Origin: Candidatus Dormiibacterota bacterium
GTDB lineage: Bacteria > Chloroflexota > Dormibacteria > Aeolococcales > Aeolococcaceae
Direction of reading: 5' to 3'
Assembly: GCA_003132525.1 (NCBI GenBank)
Contig: PKXZ01000014.1
Coordinates: forward strand, 2,764 to 42,368
DNA length: 39,605 bases
Shown piece after piece: positions 7,011-15,688 of this stretch. How positions within the stretch are numbered: the first letter of the stretch is position 1; each line of letters begins with the position of its first letter. Both the position numbers and the translations under genes were made by a program. The notes beneath the pieces are model-generated. The model had not been told where the DNA came from. It made no database searches and worked only from the letters and a program-made list of their open reading frames with translations.

Positions 7011-8669
7011 ATGGCGAAGGAGACGGCTCGCAAGGCCAACGCCAAGGTGGCACGTGGCAACACGGCAGTCCTCGACGAAGCACATCTCGGAGACATCCGC
7101 GGCGCTTTCGGCACCATCCCTGAGCACGAGACCAACACCCCACGCACGTGGCGACGTCGCCTCCTCGCGCTGGCGGTGATCATGGGTCCCGGCCTCATCG
7201 TGATGGTCGGGGACAACGACGCGGGCGGGGTCTCCACATATGCCCAGGCCGGACAGAACTACGGCACGAGCCTGCTCTGGACGCTGGTGTTTCTCATCCC
7301 TGTACTGATCGTCAATCAGGAGATGGTCGTTCGCCTCGGCGCGGTGACGGGCGTCGGGCACGGCAGGTTGATCTTCGAGCGTTTCGGCCGTTTCTGGGGC
7401 TGGTTCGCCGTCGGCGACCTGTTCATCCTCAACTTTCTCACCATCGCGACCGAGTTCATCGGAATCTCGCTTGGCGCCGCGTACTTCGGAGTGTCTCCGT
7501 ATCTCGCCGTGCCACTCGCAGGGATCCTGCTGATCGGCATCACCGTGACCGGTCGTTTCGAGACATGGGAACGGCTGATGTTCGTGATTCTGTTCGGGAA
7601 TCTGCTGATCGTCCCGTTGGTGATCCTCAGCCACCCGAGCTGGGCTCAGGTCGTCCACGACCTGGTCATTCCGGGCATGCGCGAGGGCACCAAAGACGGC
7701 CTCACGTCGGATGGCGTGCTGCTGATCATCGCGATCGTCGGCACCACGGTTGCGCCGTGGCAGCTCTTCTTTCAGCAGTCCAACGTCGTCGACAAGCGAA
7801 TCACTCCACGATGGATCCCTTACGAGCGAGCCGACACCGTCATCGGCGCGTTCGTCGTGGTCATCGGCGCAATTGCGATCATGGTGACAACCGCCTTCGC
7901 ATTTCACGGCACGTCGCTGGCCGGGCACTTTGTCAACGCCGGGACCGTCGCGGCGGGTCTCGCGGCGCATCTCGGGTCGGCAGCGGGCGCGCTCTTCGCG
8001 ATCCTGCTCATCGACGCGTCGATCATCGGAGCGAGCGCGGTGACCCTCGCGACGTCATACGCGTTCGGCGACACCTTCGGGATCAGACACTCACTGCACC
8101 GTCCATGGCGTGAGGCCAAGCCCTTTTATGCGACGTTCACTGTCCTCGTGGTCCTTGCCGCGGCGCTCACGCTCACCCCAGGGGCACCGTTGGGACTGAT
8201 CACCACCGCTGTGCAGGCTTTGGCCGGCGTGCTGCTGCCCAGCGCGAGTCTCTTCCTGCTCCTCCTGTGCAACGACCGTGAGGTGCTCGGACCATGGGTG
8301 AATTGCATGTGGTTGAACATCGTCGCGACGCTGATCCTGGGCATCCTGGTGATGCTGTCGCTCATCCTGGTCGTCACGACCGTGTTCTCGTCGGTGAACG
8401 TTCCGGTCCTGCTCGCGATCCTGTCCGCTGTCATGTTGATCGCGCTTGGCGCGGTGACGGCGTTCACGACTCGCGGCCGGCACGCACGGCCGCCGGACAC
8501 GTTTGATCGCGAGGACCGCGAAACGTGGCGCATGCCGCCGCTGGCGCTCCTGACGCGACCAGTCCAGTCGCGCAGCCGCCTCGTGGCCCTGTACTCGATG
8601 CGTGGCTACCTTGTGATCGCCGTCCTGCTCCTGCTCGTCAAAGCCGTCCAGCTGGGAATCGGCCACTAG
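7011..8669 (+). CDS. NRAMP-family divalent metal transporter, copy 2 (NRMT-like)
   Basis: A 552-aa paralogue of the preceding gene, colinear over its whole length, from a tandem duplication that included the leader. The first-helix metal motif is again D70-A-G-G. The sixth-helix motif is A-P-W instead of T-P-W, so the two copies differ at one expected ligand position and could differ in affinity or substrate. The ATG at 7011 follows GGAGG by 7 nt. A short insertion relative to copy 1 sits in the loop before helix 6, and the exported loop after helix 7 is also divergent. The TAG stop shares the palindrome CTAG with the TAG stop of the convergent NRDE gene. Confidence 0.9.
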   Translation: MAKETARKANAKVARGNTAVLDEAHLGDIRGAFGTIPEHETNTPRTWRRRLLALAVIMGPGLIVMVGDNDAGGVSTYAQAGQNYGTSLLWTLVFLIPVLIVNQEMVVRLGAVTGVGHGRLIFERFGRFWGWFAVGDLFILNFLTIATEFIGISLGAAYFGVSPYLAVPLAGILLIGITVTGRFETWERLMFVILFGNLLIVPLVILSHPSWAQVVHDLVIPGMREGTKDGLTSDGVLLIIAIVGTTVAPWQLFFQQSNVVDKRITPRWIPYERADTVIGAFVVVIGAIAIMVTTAFAFHGTSLAGHFVNAGTVAAGLAAHLGSAAGALFAILLIDASIIGASAVTLATSYAFGDTFGIRHSLHRPWREAKPFYATFTVLVVLAAALTLTPGAPLGLITTAVQALAGVLLPSASLFLLLLCNDREVLGPWVNCMWLNIVATLILGILVMLSLILVVTTVFSSVNVPVLLAILSAVMLIALGAVTAFTTRGRHARPPDTFDREDRETWRMPPLALLTRPVQSRSRLVALYSMRGYLVIAVLLLLVKAVQLGIGH

Positions 8670-9409
8670 CCAGCGATTGCGACGTCCTCGAAGGGCGTGA
8701 CGCACGGGCGGCCGGGCGCGTGCTCGTACACGACTCGCCCGCTTCCCGCGATGACGGTCGATGCCGACACCGTGCCGTAGACATCGCCGTGGATGCACGC
8801 TGCTTCGACCGGCGAGTCGCTCGCCGACGTGTGGTCGGCGAGCATGGCCCTCAATCCCGCGATGGTCACGGCGGGATCATCACTGGCCGACAGCACGCGA
8901 TCCATCCCGGCGCGCAGCATCACCACCTTCGCGCTGCGGATGTCGTCGACATCGCGCGTCGTGAGCACGTGCGGGCCGGGAGCGAGCTCGACAATACGCA
9001 CCGGACCGGAGTCGTCGACATGTGCGACCAGCGCTCGGTTGCCGTCAACCCAGAGCACGTTGACGGGGTTGTAGCGGGCATGGCCGAGGTCGGCGAGCCG
9101 AGCCCGGATGTCCCCCCGATCGCCGCTGAGCAACGCGACCGGGATCTCCCCACGAGAGCGACGCGCGGGGTCGGGTGGCATCGGTGGGCCTTCGCCCGGG
9201 TGCCGGTTGGTCACGGCGCAGATCGCCCCGTCCGCCGCCACCGCGAGCCACGTCCCGCCGGCGACGAGGTCCCGGCCCCCGGCGATCATCGGGTCCTCAC
9301 TGAGCACCCCGGGCGGCGCGCTCGGGCGGGCGATCAGCTCATCGCGATTCGCCGCAAGCACGATCGGCGCGGCGGGGGGGTCTCTCCAGGCGAGGAGGAT
9401 CGTGCACAC
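8666..9409 (-). CDS. NRDE-family (TANGO2-like) protein
   Basis: A 247-aa soluble protein. It begins M-C-T and carries the family's NRDE tetrad (VLAANRDELIARP, about residues 18-30), then the GGRDLVAGGTWLAV block and AVTNRHPGEG, all typical of the NRDE/TANGO2 family, whose N-terminal Cys is conserved. The biochemical role is poorly known; eukaryotic homologues are linked to acyl-CoA/haem handling. The frame is open to 9544, but the GTG at 9409 gives the conserved N-terminal Cys and has a TACGAT -10 box 7 nt upstream (plus-strand positions 9417-9422), suggesting a leaderless transcript. It ends in the CTAG shared with the NRAMP gene. Confidence 0.85.
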   Translation of the reverse strand: MCTILLAWRDPPAAPIVLAANRDELIARPSAPPGVLSEDPMIAGGRDLVAGGTWLAVAADGAICAVTNRHPGEGPPMPPDPARRSRGEIPVALLSGDRGDIRARLADLGHARYNPVNVLWVDGNRALVAHVDDSGPVRIVELAPGPHVLTTRDVDDIRSAKVVMLRAGMDRVLSASDDPAVTIAGLRAMLADHTSASDSPVEAACIHGDVYGTVSASTVIAGSGRVVYEHAPGRPCVTPFEDVAIAG

Positions 9410-9534
9410 CGGCCGAATCGTATGCGGACCGTCAACGCTGGTGTGACCGCTGTGAACAGGGCCTCGCGACGCCGTGACGACCCGCCGACTTCCATCTCGT
9501 TTGGCGGTATTAAGACCACAGTTGGAACACGTCA

Positions 9535-10266
9535 ATGACCGCAAACGTCATCTATAGGCTCACACCCCGTCGGCGCCCGAGAGGACGCGCGGCCGTCGCG
9601 CTGCTGCCTGGCGTCTTCGCGCTCATGCTCGTAGGGGTCTCAGGTGTTGCCGCAGCCGCGAGTCCGGCTGCATCACCGACGGCAACGCCTGCATCGACGC
9701 CGTCGCCAAGGGTCTGCCACCACGGCACGAACGCCAAGGGCTGCTGCTCGAGAAAGAACCTGTGCCCCACTCCAACCCCCACGCTGACACCGACCCCGTC
9801 TCCCAGCCCGACGGGCGGGGGCAACCAGGGCAATCCCGGTGGCGGCGGATCGACCCCCACTCCAACAGCCGCGCCGACGAGCACTCCCGCACCCACTCAC
9901 AACCCCGCGCCGACGCCCACCTCCAAGCCGGTGACCACCGGGGGATCAGGCGGCAGTCACTCGTCGCCCGGGAGCGGTTCCAGCGGCACCTCCGGAGGAC
10001 CCACCGGCGACGTCGACGCCGCGCGCACCCAGACCCAGGCCGTCCCCACGCCGTTCGCGCCGCTCACCACCGCCGTGACCGCGGTGACCGCGGGTCAGGG
10101 CCTCGATGCCGCGAGGATCCCACCCGTCGAAGCGCTCACGCCGCTGAGCGGGCTTGACTTCGGCAGCGGCCTCAACGTGGGACCGATCCTTCTCTTGATC
10201 GACCTGATCGGGATCGGCATGTTGTTCTACCTCGTGCGCACCCGCTGGCTCGCCGCCGAGGACTGA
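9535..10266 (+). CDS. Exported Pro/Thr/Ser-rich protein with C-terminal membrane anchor
   Basis: A 243-aa protein of unknown function. The N-terminus is basic followed by a hydrophobic helix (about 18-42), a signal peptide or anchor. A Cys-rich island follows (about residues 60-75: CHHGTNAKGCCSRKNLC), then a long low-complexity P/T/S/G region (about 76-160), a less biased stretch (165-215), and a C-terminal transmembrane helix (about 217-236, LLLIDLIGIGMLFYLVRT) with a short charged tail. The layout suggests a cell-surface stalk tethered at its C-terminus. No Shine-Dalgarno sequence is visible. The last 40 bp overlap the convergent thiD gene. Confidence 0.75.
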   Translation: MTANVIYRLTPRRRPRGRAAVALLPGVFALMLVGVSGVAAAASPAASPTATPASTPSPRVCHHGTNAKGCCSRKNLCPTPTPTLTPTPSPSPTGGGNQGNPGGGGSTPTPTAAPTSTPAPTHNPAPTPTSKPVTTGGSGGSHSSPGSGSSGTSGGPTGDVDAARTQTQAVPTPFAPLTTAVTAVTAGQGLDAARIPPVEALTPLSGLDFGSGLNVGPILLLIDLIGIGMLFYLVRTRWLAAED

Positions 10267-11021
10267 GCCACCGCGACGGGCCCTGCGCCCTCGCCGATCC
10301 CCACCAACCCCCGGTCGATCGCCGCCGCTGTGACCGCTGCGGCATGACGCGCGGCGTCGGCGAGCGCGGTTCCCCGAGCGAGCTCGGCGGTGAGCGTCGC
10401 CGAATGAGTGCACCCGGTCCCATGGGTGGCTGTCCCCTCCACCCACGCGATCGGAATCTCGACATGATCGGTGCCGTTGAAGAGCAGGTCTGAGCCTTCG
10501 CCGTCGCCGCCGGTGATCACCACGGCGCGGGCGCCGCGGGCAACGATCCGTTCGGCGAGCGTCCGGCGGTCGCCGTCCGTTCCGGCAAGAACGCGGGCCT
10601 CGGCGAGGTTGGGGGTCACCACGGCCGCCAGGGGCAGGAGCGAGCCGATGAGCACCTCGACAGCCTCGGGGTCGAGGAGCGCCGCACCCGTGCTGGCGCG
10701 CAGGACGGGATCGATCACCAGCAGTGTCGGGTGGTCTCTGAGGAAGTCCGCGACGGCGGCGACGATCTCCGCCGACAGGAGCGCACCCGTCTTCGCGGCA
10801 TCCACGCCGATGTCGGCGTACACCGCCTCGAGTTGGGCGGTGATGACCCAGGCGGGCAGTGGGTACGTGGCCAGAATCGCGGTGGTGTTCTGGGCGGTCA
10901 CCCCGACGATGGCCGTCATCCCGTGGCATCCGGCGGCGGTGAAGGCCTTGAGATCAGCCTGGATCCCCGCGCCACCGCCGGAATCCGAGGTCGCGATCGA
11001 CAGGCAACGCGGTGGTGTCAC
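10227..11021 (-). CDS. thiD: Hydroxymethylpyrimidine / phosphomethylpyrimidine kinase
   Basis: A 264-aa ribokinase-fold enzyme. It phosphorylates HMP and HMP-P to HMP-PP for thiamine synthesis. Family signatures are visible: an N-terminal SDSGGGAGIQADLKAF glycine loop (about 12-27), GVTAQNT, KTGALLS, VIDPVLRASTG, TPNLAEA, and the HGTGCTHS anion hole with catalytic Asp replaced by Cys context near the C-terminus, as in ThiD proteins. The length is normal (about 260-270). The start is GTG 11021, with a TACGAT -10 box exactly 6 nt upstream (plus positions 11028-11033) and no Shine-Dalgarno sequence, hence probably leaderless. No other thiamine genes adjoin. The extreme C-terminus is encoded over the convergent exported protein gene. 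Confidence 0.93.
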   Translation of the reverse strand: MTPPRCLSIATSDSGGGAGIQADLKAFTAAGCHGMTAIVGVTAQNTTAILATYPLPAWVITAQLEAVYADIGVDAAKTGALLSAEIVAAVADFLRDHPTLLVIDPVLRASTGAALLDPEAVEVLIGSLLPLAAVVTPNLAEARVLAGTDGDRRTLAERIVARGARAVVITGGDGEGSDLLFNGTDHVEIPIAWVEGTATHGTGCTHSATLTAELARGTALADAARHAAAVTAAAIDRGLVGIGEGAGPVAVAQSSAASQRVRTR

Positions 11022-11052
11022 CGGCCCATCGTAGATGGAGGCGAGCTTCGCC

Positions 11053-12903
11053 TCAGCCGGCGATGTGCGCCGGCTCCGGAGTCCGTGCGATCACCGGTGT
11101 CCGGGCGGCATCGTCGAACACGACAAAGCGGTTCTTGCCCTGGCGCTTGGCGAGGTACATGGCCATGTCGGCGCGACGCATCAACTCCTCGGGTTCCGGG
11201 GCGTCAGCGGCGTCCTCGACGACGGCGACACCGACACTCGCCCCGATGGTGATCATGGCGTCGCCCATCGGGATCGGCCGCCGCAGCGTTTCGATGATCC
11301 GGCCCGCAACCACGGCGGCATCACTGAAGTGGCGCATGCCGTCGAGGAGCATGCCGAACTCGTCGCCACCGAGGCGCGCGGCAAGGTCGAGCTTGCGCAC
11401 CTGCACGCGCAGGCGAGCTGCCACCGCGCTGAGCACTTGATCACCGACGGCGTGTCCGAAGGTGTCGTTGATCTCCTTGAACCCGTCGAGGTCGATGAAC
11501 ATCACCGCCACCGGTCGCTGCGAACTCGCGAGCTGCGAGAGCGACGTCGCGACGGTCTCGATGAACAGCGACCGGTTGGCGATCTGGGTGAGCGGGTCGT
11601 AGAAGGCGCGCCGCGCGAGCTCCGCTTTCTCGACCGACATCGCCTTGATCGCCTCGGCGAGCTGGCCGTTCTCGAGGGCGACGCTGATGAGGCCGGCAAC
11701 GGTGCTCAACAGGTTCTGCTCGTGGGTTCCGAACTTGACACCGCGTGTTGGGTTGAGCAGTAACAGCATCCCCTGGGGGCCCTCGAGTCCGCGCAGCACC
11801 ACCACCGTTCCGGCGGTTGCCGAACGTTCCGCCAGCGCCAGTCCGAGCGACTGGTCCCTGGCCACAGCCCCGGTCAGGATCGCGTTGGTCCGGAGCTCGT
11901 TGAGCACCTCCTGCTCGGCGAAGGTCAGATCCGACGTGGTCGCCTGCGCCTGTTCGTCGTCGCCCGAGGAGTTGAACCGGACCGCCGGGCCGCGCACTTC
12001 CGGGATGACCACGAGCTCGGCGCGCTCGACGTCGAACATCTTGGTGATGCCGTTGAGCAGCTCACCCGCTCGCTCGCCAACCTGACGTGTCGAATGCAGG
12101 ATCTCGGTGGTCCGGTACCGGAACTCGTTGCGGTCCGCGCGACGCTGACTCTCACCGGCGGCGATCTGGCCCGCGAGCACGAGGAGCACCGGCGGAACGA
12201 GCGCGAAGGCGAGGATCGGGCGTGTCGTCAGGATGATCAAGGCAACGACTCCGAGCGAGGCGTTCGTGGTCGTGGCGATGACCTGGAACAGGTATGCGCG
12301 CGCAACCTCTCCAACGTCGAGCCGCCCCTGCGCGATCGTGGTGCCGAGGTTCAACGCGAGCGGATAGACGATCCAGCCGGCCACGATCATCGCGGCGGCG
12401 AAGGCGGCGATGCTGTGGACCGCAAGCGGATCCGAGGGAACTGGTCCAACCGCGTTGAACACAAGGACTGCAGCGCCGATGTAGACGACGTCGAGGGCGA
12501 CGTTGGCGAAGTCCTTGACCCAGCGAACGCGCCGCTGCCGTGTCCAGCTGGCGAGCAGGACACCGACAACGTAGCACCCGAGCAGCTGGTGCGGGTCGAC
12601 GAGGAACAGGCCGATCGCAACCGGGATCTCGGTGAGCGAGAGCGTCGACACCTCACGGTGGACGCGCACGTGGACGAAGAGCAGGCTCGTCGCGTAGCAG
12701 ATGGCCAGCTCGGTCCACCAGGGGATGGCCCCCATGAGCGTGACCCGGTGGACGTCGCGCAGCGGCAGCAGCCAGATGGCGGCGCCGATGATCGCGAGGA
12801 CGACGGAGAAGACGACGAGCCGCTGCGGACCGTTGAGCCGGCCGATCCGGGCACGCGCTCGTGCCATGAGGACCGGTGGATGCGCCACCGACATCTCGGT
12901 CAT
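11053..12903 (-). CDS. Membrane diguanylate cyclase (MASE-like / GAF-like / GGDEF)
   Basis: A 616-aa protein that probably makes c-di-GMP. The N-terminal half has about eight hydrophobic helices (about 28-250), a MASE-like membrane sensor. A linker and GAF-like domain (about 260-410) follow, then GGDEF (about 435-600). The active-site motif GGDEF is intact at 512-516. An RxxD inhibitory I-site (RKLD, 503-506) lies exactly five residues before it, so product inhibition is likely. DLDGFKEINDTFGHAVGD, with the metal-binding Asp, is present. No EAL domain. The start is uncertain: ATG at 12903, 12891 or 12867. The 219 bp upstream (12904-13122) hold no gene. Confidence 0.9.
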   Translation of the reverse strand: MTEMSVAHPPVLMARARARIGRLNGPQRLVVFSVVLAIIGAAIWLLPLRDVHRVTLMGAIPWWTELAICYATSLLFVHVRVHREVSTLSLTEIPVAIGLFLVDPHQLLGCYVVGVLLASWTRQRRVRWVKDFANVALDVVYIGAAVLVFNAVGPVPSDPLAVHSIAAFAAAMIVAGWIVYPLALNLGTTIAQGRLDVGEVARAYLFQVIATTTNASLGVVALIILTTRPILAFALVPPVLLVLAGQIAAGESQRRADRNEFRYRTTEILHSTRQVGERAGELLNGITKMFDVERAELVVIPEVRGPAVRFNSSGDDEQAQATTSDLTFAEQEVLNELRTNAILTGAVARDQSLGLALAERSATAGTVVVLRGLEGPQGMLLLLNPTRGVKFGTHEQNLLSTVAGLISVALENGQLAEAIKAMSVEKAELARRAFYDPLTQIANRSLFIETVATSLSQLASSQRPVAVMFIDLDGFKEINDTFGHAVGDQVLSAVAARLRVQVRKLDLAARLGGDEFGMLLDGMRHFSDAAVVAGRIIETLRRPIPMGDAMITIGASVGVAVVEDAADAPEPEELMRRADMAMYLAKRQGKNRFVVFDDAARTPVIARTPEPAHIAG

Positions 12904-13122
12904 GTCACGTCACGACGCGGCTGTCCCCCGAGCATGTGCAAAGACCTCCTGTCAGACCAGCGGTCAGCCCCCCAAGACCGGCGGCTCGATTGTGTCGCGA
13001 CATCGGGCCGCTTCTATCCACGGGAGCGTCACATCGTGGTAACGACACCGGAACGGCACTGTCAGACATGAATTCGCCGCTTGGTCCGCGAGTAGTCCGA
13101 CGCCGTCACATAGCCTCGTCAC

Positions 13123-13602
13123 ATGACCATCACAGACGACCGTTCCACCACGCCGACACCGCCTGCCGCACCGCCGTCCTACGTCCGCCGGCATCCCATC
13201 ATCGCCGCCTTTGGCGTGCTCTCAGGGCTCTCGTTGTTCTCGGCGCTCTGGCCGTTCAGTGCCATCGTGGTCGGGGTCGTCGTAGCGGGTCACGCTACCG
13301 GGCTCGATCGCGCCGCTCTCCATCTCGCGGAACGCCTCGCGATTCGAGTCAGGTCGTCGCTGCACGATCACGTCCATCCCGAACCGGAGCCGGCGGCGCC
13401 GGTCGCACCGCAACCGCCTGCGCCGGCCTCACCGGCTCCTCGGCGCGAGGTGCATGCTCCAGCGGCCCCGTCGCCTCCCGCACCGCAATCCCGTCGCGCT
13501 CCACATCCCCACGCGCCGACCACGCATCACCATGAGCCGGCTCGTCGCCCGAAGTGCGTGGACCGGGAGGTCGGGGCCAGGCGGGACGGTCCCGGGCTCT
13601 GA
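13123..13602 (+). CDS. Small membrane protein with Pro/Ala/His-rich tail
   Basis: A 159-aa protein of unknown function. After a Pro-rich 20 residues there are two closely spaced hydrophobic stretches (about 25-58, IIAAFGVLSGLSLFSALW and AIVVGVVVAGHATG), an amphipathic helix (62-80) and a long Pro/Ala/His-rich, basic cytoplasmic or periplasmic tail (from about 85). The tail's composition makes the 3' half harder to judge as coding. A TAGCCT -10 box (13111-13116) lies exactly 6 nt before the ATG and no Shine-Dalgarno sequence is present, which supports this start and a leaderless message. Confidence 0.65.
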   Translation: MTITDDRSTTPTPPAAPPSYVRRHPIIAAFGVLSGLSLFSALWPFSAIVVGVVVAGHATGLDRAALHLAERLAIRVRSSLHDHVHPEPEPAAPVAPQPPAPASPAPRREVHAPAAPSPPAPQSRRAPHPHAPTTHHHEPARRPKCVDREVGARRDGPGL

Positions 13603-13615
13603 GCCTCGGGTCACA

Positions 13616-15049
13616 TCACCCCAGCCGGGCGCGGGCGTCGCTGAGCCGCTGCAGCGACTTCTCCTTGCCGAGGAACGCCATGGCCTCGATCACCGGCAAT
13701 CCGGTGGGGGAGCCGAGGACGGCGACGTACAGGACGCGGAAAGCGTCGCGCGGCTTGACCCCGGCGGCGTCGGCCACGACGCGAAGCAGCTCGACGAGCG
13801 CCGCCTGGTTGTCGAGACCTCCGTCAACGATCGCTTCGATGCAGGCGCCGATCATCGCAACCGCCGTCGCCTGATCGACCTTCTTCGGCGGGAACTCGAC
13901 GCTCTCGTCGATCGTGATATCGCCGAGCAGCGGCGCGCAGAGGCGATTTGCATCGGCGAGGGTCACCATCCGCTCCCGGAGCATCGGGATGAGCTGACGG
14001 CGCGTCTCCTTGCTGGTTCCGGGAAGCGGGAACTCGAGCGCCTCGACGAGGTCATCGGTGCTCATGCGCCGGATGTGGATCCCATTGAGGTCGTCAAGGC
14101 GCTTCGGATCGAAGATCGCGGCGGCGGAGTTGACGCGCTCGAGCGTGAAGCGCTCGATGAGTTCCTCCGGTGTGAACACCTCCTGCTCGTCACCCGACGA
14201 CCACCCCAGCAGCGCGATGGCGTTGACGATTGCCGACGGCAGGTAGCCGAGTTCCCCGTACTCGAGGACGTTGCGCGCGCCACGGCGCTTGCTGAGCTTC
14301 TGGTGGTCGGGCCCGAGCACCGCCGGAACGTGCGCGAAGCGTGGGGGGTCCCAACCGAATGCCGCATACAGGGCCAGGTGTTTCGGCGTCGACGGGATCC
14401 ACTCGTCGGAGCGGATCACGTGGCTGATCTCCATGAGGTGATCGTCGACAACCACCGCAAGGTGGTACGTGGGAAAGCCGTCCGATTTGAGCAGGACCTG
14501 GTCGTCGATGTCCGCATTGTTGAAGCTGACGAGCCCGCGCACGAGGTCGTCCCAATCGGAGACACCGTCGGGCATGCGCAGCCGGATAACGGCGGCCATC
14601 CCGCTCGCGCGTTCCTCGGCAACCTCGGCCTGCCGGCTCAGACAGCGGCGGTCGTACCGCGTCGGCTCGGAGCGGGCGCGTTGCTCCTCGCGCATCGCGG
14701 CCAGCCGGGCCGGAGTGCACGTGCACCAGTACGCGTTGCCGTCGGCCACGAGCCTGTCCGCGTGCTCGCGATAGACGGCGATGCGCAATGACTGGATGTA
14801 TGGGTCGTGAGGACCGCCGATCTCGGGCCCCTCATCCCAGTTGAGCCCGAGCCAGCTCAGGGTTTCGAGGATGAGCGCCTCGGTGCCGGGGATGTACCGC
14901 TCCTGGTCGGTGTCCTCGATGCGGAGGATGAAGTCGCCACCCGCATGCCGCGCCGTGAGCCACGCGAAGAGCGCGGTCCGAACAGAGCCGAAATGCAGCG
15001 CGCCGGTGGGCGACGGCGCGAAACGGGTGCGAACCCGCGCGTCGGGCAC
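13616..15049 (-). CDS. gltX: Glutamyl-tRNA synthetase
   Basis: A 477-aa class I synthetase that charges tRNA-Glu (in organisms lacking GlnRS also tRNA-Gln). The signatures are RFAPSPTGALHFGS (H19-F-G-S, the HIGH equivalent), the RIEDTDQERY block, and KLSKRRGA (the KMSKS equivalent, about residue 250). The length is normal. A CTCTPARLAAM insert with Cys residues (about 108-118) resembles the zinc-binding region of bacterial GluRS. The start is GTG 15049; it lies 10 bp downstream of the small membrane gene at 15060-15518 and is probably co-transcribed with it. A tRNA-Glu gene lies 550 bp away on the other strand. Confidence 0.96.
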   Translation of the reverse strand: MPDARVRTRFAPSPTGALHFGSVRTALFAWLTARHAGGDFILRIEDTDQERYIPGTEALILETLSWLGLNWDEGPEIGGPHDPYIQSLRIAVYREHADRLVADGNAYWCTCTPARLAAMREEQRARSEPTRYDRRCLSRQAEVAEERASGMAAVIRLRMPDGVSDWDDLVRGLVSFNNADIDDQVLLKSDGFPTYHLAVVVDDHLMEISHVIRSDEWIPSTPKHLALYAAFGWDPPRFAHVPAVLGPDHQKLSKRRGARNVLEYGELGYLPSAIVNAIALLGWSSGDEQEVFTPEELIERFTLERVNSAAAIFDPKRLDDLNGIHIRRMSTDDLVEALEFPLPGTSKETRRQLIPMLRERMVTLADANRLCAPLLGDITIDESVEFPPKKVDQATAVAMIGACIEAIVDGGLDNQAALVELLRVVADAAGVKPRDAFRVLYVAVLGSPTGLPVIEAMAFLGKEKSLQRLSDARARLG

Positions 15050-15059
15050 TAGCCCAAAC

Positions 15060-15518
15060 TCAGTGCGGCGCGAAGAGGACGAGAGTCAGGATGGTCCACG
15101 CCAGCAACCCGACAATGAGCATCGGCGCGTCGAGGTTGGAGACCACGACGGCCATCACGCGCGGTGATCCGCCGCCACCCGACGAGGTGGCCGCATCGCC
15201 GACGCGCATGACCCCGGGGGGCTTGCCGACGTCGGCCATTCCCCAGGGCGGCGGCGGCGCCAGCGGCGTTCCGCGCGGCGTGACGTGCACCTCTTCGTCC
15301 TGACGGCGCAGCTTCTCCTCGTAGAGGATGCCGACGATCAGGACGGTGCCGAGAGCGCCGGTTCCCAGCCCCATCAGGATCAGGATGATGCCCAGCGCGG
15401 TGTTCAGATAGTCGTTGTAGACGTGGCCGCCGAGCAGGTCGAGGACGCCCCCGACGATCAGCGCAGCTGCCACCAGACCGAAGCCCAGGGTCTTGCCGGC
15501 AATCTCTCTGACAGGCAT
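15060..15518 (-). CDS. Small membrane protein upstream of gltX
   Basis: A 152-aa protein of no recognised family. Two membrane helices (about 8-28 and 36-62) are followed by an EEKLRRQDEE charged segment, a Pro/Gly-rich cytoplasmic linker (about 75-120) and a third helix at the C-terminus (about 130-149). The start at 15518 (MPVREIAG) is favoured over the longer frame because a TATACT -10 box (plus 15525-15530) lies exactly 6 nt before the ATG; there is no Shine-Dalgarno sequence, so the mRNA is probably leaderless. It is likely to form an operon with gltX. Confidence 0.75.
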   Translation of the reverse strand: MPVREIAGKTLGFGLVAAALIVGGVLDLLGGHVYNDYLNTALGIILILMGLGTGALGTVLIVGILYEEKLRRQDEEVHVTPRGTPLAPPPPWGMADVGKPPGVMRVGDAATSSGGGGSPRVMAVVVSNLDAPMLIVGLLAWTILTLVLFAPH

Positions 15519-15597
15519 GCCGCGAGTATACCGGCGCGCCCAGTTCGATTCACGGCCGGCGACGGACGGCCCGCGCGAACCTAAGATTGGCGGTCGC

Positions 15598-15669
15598 GCC
15601 CGCATCGTCTAGCGGTCAGGACACCACCCTTTCAAGGTGGTAACCGGGGTTCGACTCCCCGTGCGGGTA
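15598..15669 (+). tRNA. tRNA-Glu (anticodon TTC)
   Basis: A 72-nt cloverleaf. Acceptor GCCCGCA pairs with TGCGGGT (G1-U72, usual for high-GC bacterial tRNA-Glu). The anticodon stem CCACC/GGTGG holds loop CTTTCAA, giving TTC. The T arm GGGGTTCGACTCCCC is canonical and the discriminator is A. CCA is not encoded. It lies beside the gltX operon. Confidence 0.97.
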
Positions 15670-15688
15670 CGCCGGCGCGTGGGTCTGT

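Noticed and set aside
6840-7970. 376-codon minus-strand frame over the second NRAMP gene, and the 5087-6199 frame over the first
   Set aside because: Asp/Arg/His-rich shadows of transmembrane coding sequence. The parallel shadow in both paralogues only reflects their homology.
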